Assembly: GCA_947167015.1 (NCBI GenBank)
Contig: CAMVGM010000015.1
Location: 1-48,044, forward strand
Length of the DNA: 48,044 nt
Reading direction: 5' to 3'
Source: an uncultured Bacteroidales bacterium
GTDB lineage: Bacteria > Bacteroidota > Bacteroidia > Bacteroidales > UBA932
This document shows positions 1 through 6,414 of the stretch, piece by piece (positions within the stretch are counted from its first letter, which is position 1; each line of letters starts with the position of its first letter). The notes beneath the pieces are model-generated. The model was not told where the DNA came from and did not search any database. It saw only the letters and a program-made list of their open reading frames with translations. A program made the translations under genes and the position numbers.

Positions 1-1
1 T

Positions 2-79
2 TATGAGCCGGAAGAATTAGCCGCTATTGTCTCCGCCCGTGAATGGATTGGGGTGAAGGGGTTATTTTGTTGGCGGTAG
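2..79 (+). CDS. 3' end of an unidentified gene (partial)
   Basis: This frame is open from the window edge to a TAG at 77-79 and encodes about 25 residues (YEPEELAAIVSAREWIGVKG...). The other two forward frames stop at once (TGA at 4-6, TAG at 18-20). A perfect hairpin follows 5 nt after the stop, as expected at a gene end. No family can be recognised from such a short tail, so this is a tentative call. Confidence 0.3.
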   Translation, partial: YEPEELAAIVSAREWIGVKGLFCWR

Positions 80-84
80 AAGAG

Positions 85-108
85 ACCGATAAATTCGGAT
101 TTATCGGT
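85..108 (+). terminator. Hairpin after the partial gene
   Basis: A perfect 10-bp inverted repeat (85-94 with 99-108) closes a TCGG tetraloop just after the stop at 79. No T-tract follows, so it is a weak intrinsic terminator or a 3'-end stabilising hairpin. Confidence 0.4.
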
Positions 109-125
109 GTAACGACACGACGAAC

Positions 126-389
126 TTGCGAGCAATCATCATATATCTCATCGGCATCAATATCCTGACCTTCCTTGTCTTCGGAATCGACAAATGGAAG
201 GCCCGCAGCGGAAAGTGGCGCATACCGGAGGCGACCCTCATCGGGATGTCTATCGCAGGAGGTAGTATCGGCGCACTCTTGGGGATGTATCTCTTCCGGC
301 ACAAAACACAAAAACGGAAATTCAATCTCGGCATCCCCGCCATCCTCATCATCCAAGCCGTCCTGGCTTACTTCCTCTTCCTGCGATGA
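126..389 (+). CDS. DUF1294 family small membrane protein
   Basis: An 87-residue protein with hydrophobic segments at about 4-20, 36-54 and 67-85. It carries the DUF1294 signature almost intact: an N-terminal hydrophobic stretch followed by FGIDKWKA, a RIPE motif, GGxxGAxxGM, FRHKT and a GIPxIxxxQ ending. The family is known as short inner-membrane proteins of unknown role, sometimes fused to cold-shock domains; here it stands alone. The start must be TTG at 126, because no ATG or GTG lies in frame upstream and the family's N-terminus begins exactly here. The length is normal for the family. No clear promoter is visible directly upstream, so it may belong to the transcript of the preceding cut-off gene. 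Confidence 0.85.
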   Translation: MRAIIIYLIGINILTFLVFGIDKWKARSGKWRIPEATLIGMSIAGGSIGALLGMYLFRHKTQKRKFNLGIPAILIIQAVLAYFLFLR

Positions 390-548
390 TGGCTTAATTT
401 TCCGGCATACCCTTCTAGAAAAGCATTCTTTTCCAAATCTGCTGGAGAAATGCGCTCCGTGAAAGTGTTTCCCCATTGACGTATAGGGAGGGGGGCTTGA
501 TACTGGGAATCCTGGCGGGAGTGATATAAAAACTTCACCGATAATGAG
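390..548. other. Intergenic stretch without a gene
   Basis: No convincing reading frame lies between the DUF1294 gene and the next promoter. A short imperfect hairpin (418-423 with 428-433, GAAAAG/CTTTTC) followed by mixed sequence could end the DUF1294 transcript. A G-rich run sits near 487-495. Nothing else stands out. Confidence 0.4.
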
Positions 549-556
549 TATCTTTG
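549..556 (+). promoter_or_regulatory. Bacteroidota -7 promoter box (TATCTTTG)
   Basis: Exact match to TAnnTTTG. It lies inside the first codons of the longest possible frame of the next gene (ATG at 544), so transcription would start near 562 and the real start codon must be the later ATG at 574. Confidence 0.6.
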
Positions 557-573
557 TACAAGGTTTAACACAA

Positions 574-1188
574 ATGGTGAGATTCATCTTCTTCCTTTTA
601 CTGATGCAGATTCTTCCTACGGGTCTTAAGGGAAGGAATTTTGACCCGCCACTTTTATCAATGATAAAGGAGGCGAATAATACATGTGTTGTCTATAATT
701 TTGAAGATAATAAGATACGGACCGGCAAGCCTACGTGGTCCAATGAAGAACGGAGAATAGTTCTTCAAGCATTGAATAAGCATGGCTTCTTCTATAATGG
801 GGCAAAAGATACGTTGTTGATACGTCTGTCATTTGTGGATTGGTTGGATGCTACATACCCGGTGCACATAAGCGCTTTCTCTTCACGCAGGGAGTTGCAC
901 CTATCTTTAAGATTAGGTGAAGGCAAAGAATATGATGTTGATGGTCCTCCCATTGATAATGTGTCAAAATATGCGCCGTTTGGAGAAGAAGATGTTCTTC
1001 CGGATATAATCAAATCCAACGACATGGATGCTTTTAAAGCCATCTATGACAAATACCATGACCAAAGTCTGGGTGGAGGCCCAGACCATGTTCTTCGGAT
1101 GGTGGTTCTGGACAACAAACTGGTTTCTTTTTCTGAATGGATTTTTGAGATAGGTCCCTTTGACTATCAGTGGGACCAAAAAGAATAA
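574..1188 (+). CDS. Secreted protein of unknown function, AT-rich
   Basis: A 204-residue protein whose first 20 residues (MVRFIFFLLLMQILPTGLKG) look like a Sec signal peptide, so it probably acts in the periplasm or outside. The rest shows no motif I recognise: a mixed alpha/beta composition with a Gly-rich patch (DQSLGGGPDH) near residue 170 and many acidic residues. The start at 574 was chosen over ATG 544 because the TATCTTTG promoter box overlaps the earlier codons. The gene is visibly richer in A/T and in A/T-ending codons than its neighbours, which suggests recent acquisition. Its stop codon lies within a terminator stem shared with the tRNA on the other strand. Orphan status is my reading; a profile search might reveal a family. 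Confidence 0.7.
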   Translation: MVRFIFFLLLMQILPTGLKGRNFDPPLLSMIKEANNTCVVYNFEDNKIRTGKPTWSNEERRIVLQALNKHGFFYNGAKDTLLIRLSFVDWLDATYPVHISAFSSRRELHLSLRLGEGKEYDVDGPPIDNVSKYAPFGEEDVLPDIIKSNDMDAFKAIYDKYHDQSLGGGPDHVLRMVVLDNKLVSFSEWIFEIGPFDYQWDQKE

Positions 1189-1209
1189 CCCGCTCATTTA
1201 GAGCGGGTT
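1177..1209 (-). terminator. Intrinsic terminator of tRNA-Phe (possibly bidirectional)
   Basis: A 9-bp perfect stem (1187-1195 with 1201-1209) with a 5-nt loop. Read on the minus strand it is followed by a T-rich run (TTATTCTTTTT), the classical layout after tRNA-Phe. The stem overlaps the TAA of the plus-strand gene ending at 1188, which may use it too. Confidence 0.8.
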
Positions 1210-1213
1210 AAAG

Positions 1214-1286
1214 TGGTGCTGGGAAGAATCGAACTGCCGACACAAGGATTTTCAGTCCTTTGCTCTACCATCTGAGCTACAGCACC
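1214..1286 (-). tRNA. tRNA-Phe (anticodon GAA)
   Basis: A 73-nt cloverleaf on the minus strand. The 7-bp acceptor stem (GGTGCTG with CAGCACC) is perfect, the discriminator is A, the D-arm shows GCTC/GAGC, and the anticodon loop CTGAAAA sits on an AAGGA/TCCTT stem, giving GAA. The T-loop TTCGATT is standard, but the T-stem GGCAG/CTTCC has one C-T mismatch in the middle, which is unusual. CCA is not encoded. A promoter lies 19 nt upstream and an intrinsic terminator directly downstream, so this is a single-gene unit. Confidence 0.95.
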
Positions 1287-1304
1287 ATTTCCCTTTCGGG
1301 ACTG

Positions 1305-1338
1305 CAAATATAGAAACAGTTTGGGAAATCACCAAAAA
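1305..1338 (-). promoter_or_regulatory. Promoter of tRNA-Phe (-7 and -33)
   Basis: On the minus strand TATATTTG (1305-1312) is preceded after 21 nt by TTTTG (1334-1338), matching the TTTG-N19-21-TAnnTTTG layout of Bacteroidota housekeeping promoters. Confidence 0.75.
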
Positions 1339-1343
1339 AAATT

Positions 1344-2108
1344 TCAATGCCGCGCGCAGTTGTCTTCCAGGCGGCCGTGGATGAGCCGCCAGGCGATGGA
1401 TCCGGGCCGGGGCAGCTTGGGCAGCGCATCGCGGCGGAACCAGCGCGCGTCGGCGATTTCGGATTCCTGGATGCGGATCTCTCCCCCTTCATACTCGGCG
1501 TAGAAGCCGACCATCAGCTGATCCGGGAAGGGCCAGGCCTGGCTGCCCGCATAGCGGATGTTCTTGACCTCCAGCCCGGTTTCTTCGCGGACTTCGCGGC
1601 GGAGGGCCTGCTCGAGCGTCTCGCCGATCTCGACGAAGCCCGCCAGGCAGGCGTAGATGCCCTCCCGGTCCTTGACATTGCGCAGGAGCAGGAGTTCATC
1701 GCCCCGGGTGACCAGGGTAATGATGCAGGGCTCGATGCGCGGGAAAAGAAGCCGGCCGCAGGCGGGGCATTCCAGGGAATTCCCGATGGAACCCGGCTGC
1801 AGTGCCTGCCCGCAGGAAGGGCAGAAACGGGTCTTCGCGTGCCACTGTGCGAGTCCCTTCATCCGGGACGCCCGCGCGTTCTCAGCGTCGTCGTGCGCGA
1901 AGAAATAACTGGGAATCGGGAGGAAGCGGAAGCCTGCCGGCGCCTCGGTCCCCGCGGGCAGTTCGATGCCGGTGTTTCCACTTTGCGGATCGTCGCAGCG
2001 GAATGCATCGGGACAAGCGGCGAGGGAGGCGGCCTCCGCTGCTGCGGCGTCTCCTCCCCCGTCCACCAGGATCTCCCGTCCACGGAAAATGTATGTCTTT
2101 CCGCTCAT
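1344..2108 (-). CDS. nudC: NAD(+)/NADH diphosphatase, Nudix family (NudC)
   Basis: A 254-residue protein expected to split NAD(H) into NMN(H) and AMP and, in studied homologues, to remove NAD caps from RNA. A zinc ribbon is clear (C96, C99, C114, C117), followed by a complete Nudix box at 157-179 (G-x5-E-x7-REVREETGL) whose glutamates bind Mg or Mn. The family marker after the box, SQPWPFPxS, appears as SQAWPFPDQ at 189-197, with the usual Pro and the final Ser replaced. Length fits the family (E. coli about 257). It is the last gene of a three-gene operon: its ATG lies 1 nt beyond the stop of the upstream DUF6935-like gene. No terminator is visible before the tRNA-Phe promoter region, so some read-through is likely. 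Confidence 0.9.
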   Translation of the reverse strand: MSGKTYIFRGREILVDGGGDAAAAEAASLAACPDAFRCDDPQSGNTGIELPAGTEAPAGFRFLPIPSYFFAHDDAENARASRMKGLAQWHAKTRFCPSCGQALQPGSIGNSLECPACGRLLFPRIEPCIITLVTRGDELLLLRNVKDREGIYACLAGFVEIGETLEQALRREVREETGLEVKNIRYAGSQAWPFPDQLMVGFYAEYEGGEIRIQESEIADARWFRRDALPKLPRPGSIAWRLIHGRLEDNCARH

Positions 2109-2109
2109 C

Positions 2110-2682
2110 CTATCTCCACTTGTCTTCCGAGGCCGGAAGACGGATGTCGCTCAGACATTGGATGTCGTTCAGGAACCACTGTCCCGTGCTGGGCTTCTGG
2201 CGGAGCTTGATGCCGCGCTCGTTGTCGCCGCCGCCGGACTTGATGTAGAGTATCGCCCAGCCCTCGTTTTGGAAAGAATAGGGATTGGCGTGCACCCGGA
2301 CGGTCCAGGGGGTGGTCGGCGTGTAGTTGTTTTCGGGCGTCGCGCCGGCGAAGAAGGAGCGGGGCTTGTATTCCTTGCCGCTCAGGCGTTCGCGGATGAA
2401 GTCCTTTTCGGCCTGCGAAAGCGGTTCGGGGCCTTTCAGGACGTTCAGCATCGCGTGGCAGGCGGCGGGGTCTGTCCCATGGCAGTCCAGCACGGCGATG
2501 GTTAGCGCCGCGACCGCATAGGGGTCGGTAAGCGATGCTTCCGGCAGCGCCTTCAACTGTTCCACGCTCTTGGGCAGTACGGGGAAGGTAAAACTCTTGT
2601 ACTTGTTGTCAAGGGCCTTGGAAACCAGCTTCGCGCCTTCTCCCGGAAGCATCGAGAGGAGTTTCTGTAAAAGTCCTGCCAT
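2110..2682 (-). CDS. DUF6935-like protein, non-secreted paralogue
   Basis: A 190-residue protein that is a tandem duplicate of the gene just upstream. The shared core runs from about residue 34 to the end: a 'P..V..LKALPEA...DPYAVAALT' helix region, a 'ML..LKGPEPLS..EK.FI.ERL.GKEYKPRSFFAGATPENNYTP' stretch, and a C-terminal beta region ending in ASEDKWR in both copies. I match this to the domain now called DUF6935, of unknown function, from memory of its conserved FAGATPENNYTP block. Unlike its twin it lacks a signal peptide; it starts with an amphipathic helix (MAGLLQKLLSMLPG). The ATG sits 1 nt past the previous stop, so translation is probably coupled. Confidence 0.7.
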   Translation of the reverse strand: MAGLLQKLLSMLPGEGAKLVSKALDNKYKSFTFPVLPKSVEQLKALPEASLTDPYAVAALTIAVLDCHGTDPAACHAMLNVLKGPEPLSQAEKDFIRERLSGKEYKPRSFFAGATPENNYTPTTPWTVRVHANPYSFQNEGWAILYIKSGGGDNERGIKLRQKPSTGQWFLNDIQCLSDIRLPASEDKWR

Positions 2683-2683
2683 C

Positions 2684-3268
2684 TTATCTCCACTTGTCTT
2701 CGGAAGCCGGCAGCCGGATATCGCTCAGGCACTGGACTTCGTTCAGGAACCACTCGCCCGTGCTCTTCTTCTGGCGGAGCTTGATGGTGCGCGGATTGTC
2801 GGCGCCGAAGGAACGCACGTAAATCGCGGCCCAGCCATCGTTCTGGAAAGTGTACGGATTGCTGACCGGGGTGATCTTGTAGGGACGGCTCGGCGTGTAG
2901 TTGTTGTCCGGGGTGGCTCCCTGGAAATAGGAACGCGGTTTGTATTCCTTGCCTTTCAGACGCTCCTGGATGAAGCTCTTCTCGTAGTTGGACAGGTCCT
3001 CGGGACCTTTCAGCCAGTCGAGCATTTCAAAGCAGTCCTGCGGGCTGGTCTCGTAGCGGCAGAGCGCAGCGAGGGTCAGGACGGCGACGCCGTAAGGATC
3101 CTTCATGTTGGCCTCGGGACGGGCCTTGAGTTCCGAGAGGTTCTGCGGAAGTGAATTGAAGGTGTAGGTCTTGATCCCGCCGCTCATGAGACCGGAGAGA
3201 ATGCTGCAGGATGAGACGAGCAGCAGGACGGCAGCCGCCGTTGCAAGAAACAAAAGGAATCTTTTCAT
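2684..3268 (-). CDS. DUF6935-like lipoprotein
   Basis: A 194-residue lipoprotein. The first 22 residues form a lipoprotein signal peptide ending in a lipobox (LVSSC), so the mature protein should be anchored by Cys in the envelope. The body matches its downstream twin throughout (LKGPEDLS, GKEYKPRSYFQGATPDNNYTP, CLSDIRLPASEDKWR). An in-frame start further upstream (3454) was rejected because that extension has no protein-like character, runs through the promoter, and would bury the signal peptide. It is the first gene of the operon with the second copy and nudC. The function is unknown. Confidence 0.75.
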   Translation of the reverse strand: MKRFLLFLATAAAVLLLVSSCSILSGLMSGGIKTYTFNSLPQNLSELKARPEANMKDPYGVAVLTLAALCRYETSPQDCFEMLDWLKGPEDLSNYEKSFIQERLKGKEYKPRSYFQGATPDNNYTPSRPYKITPVSNPYTFQNDGWAAIYVRSFGADNPRTIKLRQKKSTGEWFLNEVQCLSDIRLPASEDKWR

Positions 3269-3304
3269 ATCAACAGTGTTTAGATGAGTTTCCAAGTGCA
3301 ATGA

Positions 3305-3312
3305 CAAATATA
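3305..3312 (-). promoter_or_regulatory. -7 promoter box of the DUF6935-nudC operon
   Basis: TATATTTG on the minus strand, 37 nt before the lipoprotein ATG. It faces the plus-strand box at 3325-3332, with 12 nt between them, so the two units have back-to-back promoters. Confidence 0.65.
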
Positions 3313-3324
3313 ATAAAAACTCGT

Positions 3325-3332
3325 TATATTTG
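3325..3332 (+). promoter_or_regulatory. -7 promoter box of the beta-flower gene
   Basis: TATATTTG, exact match to TAnnTTTG, 25 nt before the ATG at 3357. Confidence 0.7.
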
Positions 3333-3356
3333 CAGTAACTGTTAAACTCCGTACTT

Positions 3357-3764
3357 ATGAAAAAGTTTCTCCTCCTGACGCTTGCGTCCCTGTTCCTGCT
3401 GACGGGGATCGAAGCCCGCGCCCAGCGCATCGAGAACGGCAGCCATTCCACCATCGGCTACATCAATTCCGACGGCCGCGTGGAGAACGGTTCGCATTCC
3501 ACCATCGGCTATTTCAGCGACAGCCGCTTCGAGAACGGCTCGCACAGCACCATCGGTTACTACAGCAGCGGCCGTTTCGAGAACGGCAGCCACTCCACCA
3601 TCGGCTACATCAACGGCGACCGTGTCGAGAACGGCTCCCACAGTACGATCGGCTATATCAGCAACGGTCGTGTGGAGAACGGCTCCCACAGTACGATCGG
3701 CTACTACCCGAACAACGTCAGGAAAGAGTGGGTGGCATTCTTCTTTTTCTTCATGAAGTGCTGA
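3357..3764 (+). CDS. 5-fold beta-flower repeat protein, secreted
   Basis: A 135-residue protein with a signal peptide (about 1-22, cleaved near ARA-QR) and six repeats of 16-17 residues with the pattern R-[IVF]-ENGSHSTIGY-xxxx at residues 24-120, then a hydrophobic tail (KEWVAFFFFFMKC). This pattern and tail match what is annotated in Bacteroidota as the 5-fold beta-flower protein, where repeats fold into short beta hairpins arranged like petals; I rely on memory for that match. The function is not known. Its own promoter (3325) and a strong terminator (3788) make it a single-gene unit. The repeats are very similar at DNA level, so the copy number could change by recombination. Confidence 0.85.
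   Translation: MKKFLLLTLASLFLLTGIEARAQRIENGSHSTIGYINSDGRVENGSHSTIGYFSDSRFENGSHSTIGYYSSGRFENGSHSTIGYINGDRVENGSHSTIGYISNGRVENGSHSTIGYYPNNVRKEWVAFFFFFMKC
3426..3716 (+). repeat. Six in-frame tandem repeats of about 48 bp
   Basis: Six copies of a 48-bp unit (the first is 51 bp) encode RxENGSHSTIGYxxxx. The GAGAACGG core and CCACCATCGGCTA-type core recur with only third-base changes, and the last two units are nearly identical. Confidence 0.9.
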
Positions 3765-3787
3765 CAGGTCCGAAAACGCTGCAGAAC

Positions 3788-3823
3788 AGTCCGCCGTGTG
3801 TCATGCATGGCGGACTTTTTTTA
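3788..3823 (+). terminator. Strong intrinsic terminator
   Basis: Stem 3788-3798 with 3806-3816 (11 bp including one G-T wobble), 7-nt loop, followed by seven further Ts. It closes the beta-flower transcript and insulates the NigD-sigma operon. Confidence 0.9.
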
Positions 3824-3913
3824 TTTCCAGCAGGCAAGTTTTCTACCTTGCCGTGATTTATCATAATGAAACGTGTTCTCCTGCCGTTGGCTATTCGTTG
3901 AATCCTTAAATAT

Positions 3914-4678
3914 ATGATTATGGGTAAATTTAATTACATTCTGATGTTCGCCCTGATGGTATCGGGCCTGTCTTTCATCCACTCCTGCTTCAAGCAGGAC
4001 GACAATAATGTGCAGATGCTGTATCCGTCTGCCCTGGTAACGGTCAAACCGAATGCCGACAACACAGCGTTCTGCCTGCAACTCAACGACAAGACGGTAT
4101 TGAATCCCGTCAATTTAAAAGAATCCCCGTTCGGAACCAAAGAAGTCCGTGCGTTGGTCAATTACCGCGAAGCAAACGAAGATGAGATCCCGGCCGGGGA
4201 AAATGAGGAAAACGTGCTGCCGGTCTATGTGAACTGGCTTGATTCCATCCGCACCAAGCCGATGGTCCCACATCTGGGCGAAGTAGAAGACGTGGAGGCC
4301 TATGGCGACGACCCCGTGGAGATTATCGATGACTGGCTGACCATCGTTGAAGACGGATATCTGACCTTGCGCTTCCGGACGAACTGGGGAAACGGTGCGA
4401 CACATTACGTGAATCTCGTCTATGGCGCGGACCCGGACGATCCCTGCCGAGTCATCTTCCACCACGATGCGAAGGGAGATCTCGACGGACCTCTCGCGGA
4501 TGCGCTGGTCGCTTTCAAGCTCAGCGAGCTGCCTGAATCCTGCGGACAGGAAATCACCTTGGAGTGGCAGTCTTACAGCGGAAGGAAAACGGCCAAGTTC
4601 AACCTCGGCCCCCGGGGGACGGATGAAGAAAAAAGGGTGGACTTTACAGCGGAAGAACTGGTAAAGAGCATCTATTAA
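3914..4678 (+). CDS. NigD-like lipoprotein
   Basis: A 254-residue protein. The signal peptide ends in a lipobox (FIHSC, Cys about residue 25), so it should be an envelope lipoprotein. The body matches the NigD-like family: VTVKPNADNTAFCLQLND, then SPFGTKEVRALVNY, VNWLDSI.TK.MVPHLG, YGDDPVEIIDDWLTIVEDGYLTLRFRT and a C-terminal beta-sandwich. NigD takes its name from a Bacteroides bacteriocin-associated cluster but its biochemical role is unsettled. The start could be ATG 3914 or ATG 3920. It lies 3 nt before the GTG of an ECF sigma gene, so the two are co-transcribed. No TAnnTTTG box is seen upstream (3824-3913), which fits control by an alternative sigma factor, probably the one encoded next door. 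Confidence 0.85.
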   Translation: MIMGKFNYILMFALMVSGLSFIHSCFKQDDNNVQMLYPSALVTVKPNADNTAFCLQLNDKTVLNPVNLKESPFGTKEVRALVNYREANEDEIPAGENEENVLPVYVNWLDSIRTKPMVPHLGEVEDVEAYGDDPVEIIDDWLTIVEDGYLTLRFRTNWGNGATHYVNLVYGADPDDPCRVIFHHDAKGDLDGPLADALVAFKLSELPESCGQEITLEWQSYSGRKTAKFNLGPRGTDEEKRVDFTAEELVKSIY

Positions 4679-4681
4679 GGT

Positions 4682-5254
4682 GTGGATCTGTTTGCCCGGC
4701 GAAATGATGAAGAGCGTCTGGCGCAGCGGCTTCGCGAAGGCGAGGTCGCTGCGTTGCGGGAGTATTATGCGCAGTATGCGGAATACTTGTCGGGAATCTG
4801 TTCCCGGTACATTACGGACCGGGACGACGTGAAGGATATCTTCCAGGACAGCCTGCTCAAAATCGTGACGAACATAAACCGCTTCGAGTACCGCGGGAAA
4901 GGTTCTTTGCGGGCATGGTCGGCAAAGATCACGGTCAACCAGGCGCTCAAGTTCCTGAGTTCACGCAAGAAGCATGAGTTCATCAGCCTGGACCGTGATA
5001 TCACGGAGGAAGCGGAAGAGGAAGATCCGCCCCTGGAGGATATCCCGCCGGAGTTGCTGCATGCGATGATCAGGGAACTTCCGACTGGTTACCGGACGGT
5101 GTTCAACCTGTTCGTCTTCGAGGAGAAGAGCCATCGGGAAATCGCTTCTCTTCTCGGTATCCGGCCAGACACGTCGGCATCCCAACTGCACAAGGCAAAG
5201 AATCTGCTGGCAAAAAAGATCAGACAATACAATAAGGACTTGGAGAAACTATGA
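4682..5254 (+). CDS. ECF-type RNA polymerase sigma factor
   Basis: A 190-residue group IV sigma factor that should direct RNA polymerase to its own set of promoters. Region 2 is seen at about 20-95 (VKDIFQDSLLKIVTNINRF, a typical DxxQDxFxK-like block), a short acidic linker (EEAEEEDPP) at about 112-122, then region 4 at about 127-180 with LPTGYRTVFNLFVFEEKSHREIASLLGI and a helix-turn-helix. Translation starts at GTG 4682; no better start exists before the upstream stop. The stop overlaps the next start (ATGA at 5251-5254), the classical coupling of an ECF sigma with its anti-sigma factor. Confidence 0.93.
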   Translation: MDLFARRNDEERLAQRLREGEVAALREYYAQYAEYLSGICSRYITDRDDVKDIFQDSLLKIVTNINRFEYRGKGSLRAWSAKITVNQALKFLSSRKKHEFISLDRDITEEAEEEDPPLEDIPPELLHAMIRELPTGYRTVFNLFVFEEKSHREIASLLGIRPDTSASQLHKAKNLLAKKIRQYNKDLEKL

Positions 5255-6318
5255 AGCGACAGTGGAAAAAAGACTTGCAACGGAAACTTTCCTCATACAG
5301 AGAGCCTGCTCCGGAAGTTCCCTGGGCCGATTTGGAGGCGGCCCTGTCGGCAGCCGGCCGTCCGGCAGTGTATTTTCCGATCCGCATGCGGATCGTGACC
5401 GCCGCACTTGCCGCCGTGGCTGCCGGTCTGGGAATCTATTTTTCCGGCATCCGTCTACATCCCGGGAAAAAAGCGGTTGTTACGATCCTTCCGCCCGTGG
5501 TGGTTCCGGCACCGCTTGCCGGCGAGAGCATTCCGGACCGTCCCCTTCTTGCCGACCTCGGCTACTCGCTACCGTCCGACCTGCTTGAACCGGTCGCATC
5601 CGGACCCATGAGGATGTCCCCGGAAGAAGAGCACCACCCCGCCTGGACGAACGCTCCGGATAAAAAAAACGCCAAGACCGGCCGCCCGGCCGGAACGGTA
5701 CTTCCGGAACTGAAAACGAAGACGGATGATACATCGGAGAGTGCCGGCGCTCAAGCCGTCGGGGCGGCCGACCTGCTCTCAGGAGGAGAAATGACAGGCG
5801 GGACCGCTGTCCTTCCGGCGCATCGACTGGCGGTGAAGGCCTATCTTTCCGGAATCGATTTCTGCAGCCATCAAACGCTCCGTTTCGGTATCGGCCTCTG
5901 TTACGAAATGAGCCGGAGGTGGAGCGTTGAAGGCGGGATTACTTATGGATGCTACGGGATTGAGTTTCCTGCCGGAACCGGAGACCTGACCGGTGTAGCA
6001 AGGCCGCGCCAGTCGTATCTGGGCATTCCGTTGAATCTGGATTATCGGTTTTTCGACGGTGGCAGGGTAAGGTTCTATGCGTCTGCGGGCGGGATGGCCG
6101 AAATACCGATCCGTGCCCGGAATGCCGACGCCTGCGATGCCTGGCAGTTTTCGGTGAACGGAGCCTTTGGAGCAGAATATCTGCTAACCGGCCGGATGAG
6201 CGTGTTCGCGGAACCGGGTCTGCGCTACAGTTTCGATAATGGAAGCGATATCCGTACCATCTATAAGGAAAGACCATTCGATTTCAATCTGAACATCGGG
6301 CTGCGCGTGGGTTTGTGA
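5251..6318 (+). CDS. Putative dual-membrane anti-sigma factor with C-terminal beta-barrel
   Basis: A 355-residue protein with an unusual plan. Residues 1-40 resemble the cytoplasmic anti-sigma-like segment found in these proteins (MKRQWKKDLQRKLSSYREPAPEVPW.DLE). One membrane helix follows at about 46-65. A Pro-, Ala- and charge-rich linker spans about 70-190, and residues 190-355 form an outer-membrane beta-barrel with repeated aromatic-ended strands (VKAYLSGIDF, FGIGLCYEM, IPLNLDYRF, RFYASAGGMAEI, FNLNIGLRVGL). This matches the recently described Dma family of Bacteroides thetaiotaomicron, anti-sigma factors that cross both membranes and control vesicle formation. Overlap with the ECF gene supports that role. 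The assignment is from architecture, not measured homology. Confidence 0.75.
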   Translation: MKRQWKKDLQRKLSSYREPAPEVPWADLEAALSAAGRPAVYFPIRMRIVTAALAAVAAGLGIYFSGIRLHPGKKAVVTILPPVVVPAPLAGESIPDRPLLADLGYSLPSDLLEPVASGPMRMSPEEEHHPAWTNAPDKKNAKTGRPAGTVLPELKTKTDDTSESAGAQAVGAADLLSGGEMTGGTAVLPAHRLAVKAYLSGIDFCSHQTLRFGIGLCYEMSRRWSVEGGITYGCYGIEFPAGTGDLTGVARPRQSYLGIPLNLDYRFFDGGRVRFYASAGGMAEIPIRARNADACDAWQFSVNGAFGAEYLLTGRMSVFAEPGLRYSFDNGSDIRTIYKERPFDFNLNIGLRVGL

Positions 6319-6356
6319 AATCCCGCTGCATGGAAGCACCGACGCCGTCCCCGGCT

Positions 6357-6401
6357 AACAACAATAAAACCGACCCCCGCAGGGCCGGTTTTATTGTTGT
6401 T
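6357..6401. terminator. Bidirectional terminator, 16-bp stem
   Basis: A perfect 16-bp inverted repeat (6357-6372 with 6386-6401) with a 13-nt loop; each arm is A/T-rich on its outer side. It lies between the convergent ends of the anti-sigma gene (6318) and aquaporin (6415) and can serve both. Confidence 0.85.
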
Positions 6402-6414
6402 CCGGAATTCTCGC

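Noticed and set aside
24..587. A 187-codon minus-strand frame covering DUF1294
   Set aside because: It fully overlaps the well-supported DUF1294 gene and has no protein-like pattern.
1187..1300. An integration site at tRNA-Phe or tRNA-Cys
   Set aside because: No duplicated tRNA 3' end and no integrase gene were found near either tRNA.
2684..3454. A longer form of the DUF6935-like lipoprotein starting at 3454
   Set aside because: The extension runs through the promoter and part of the opposite gene and hides the lipoprotein signal.
3426..3716. A CRISPR array
   Set aside because: The repeats are directly adjacent, without unique spacers, and encode an in-frame repeat protein.
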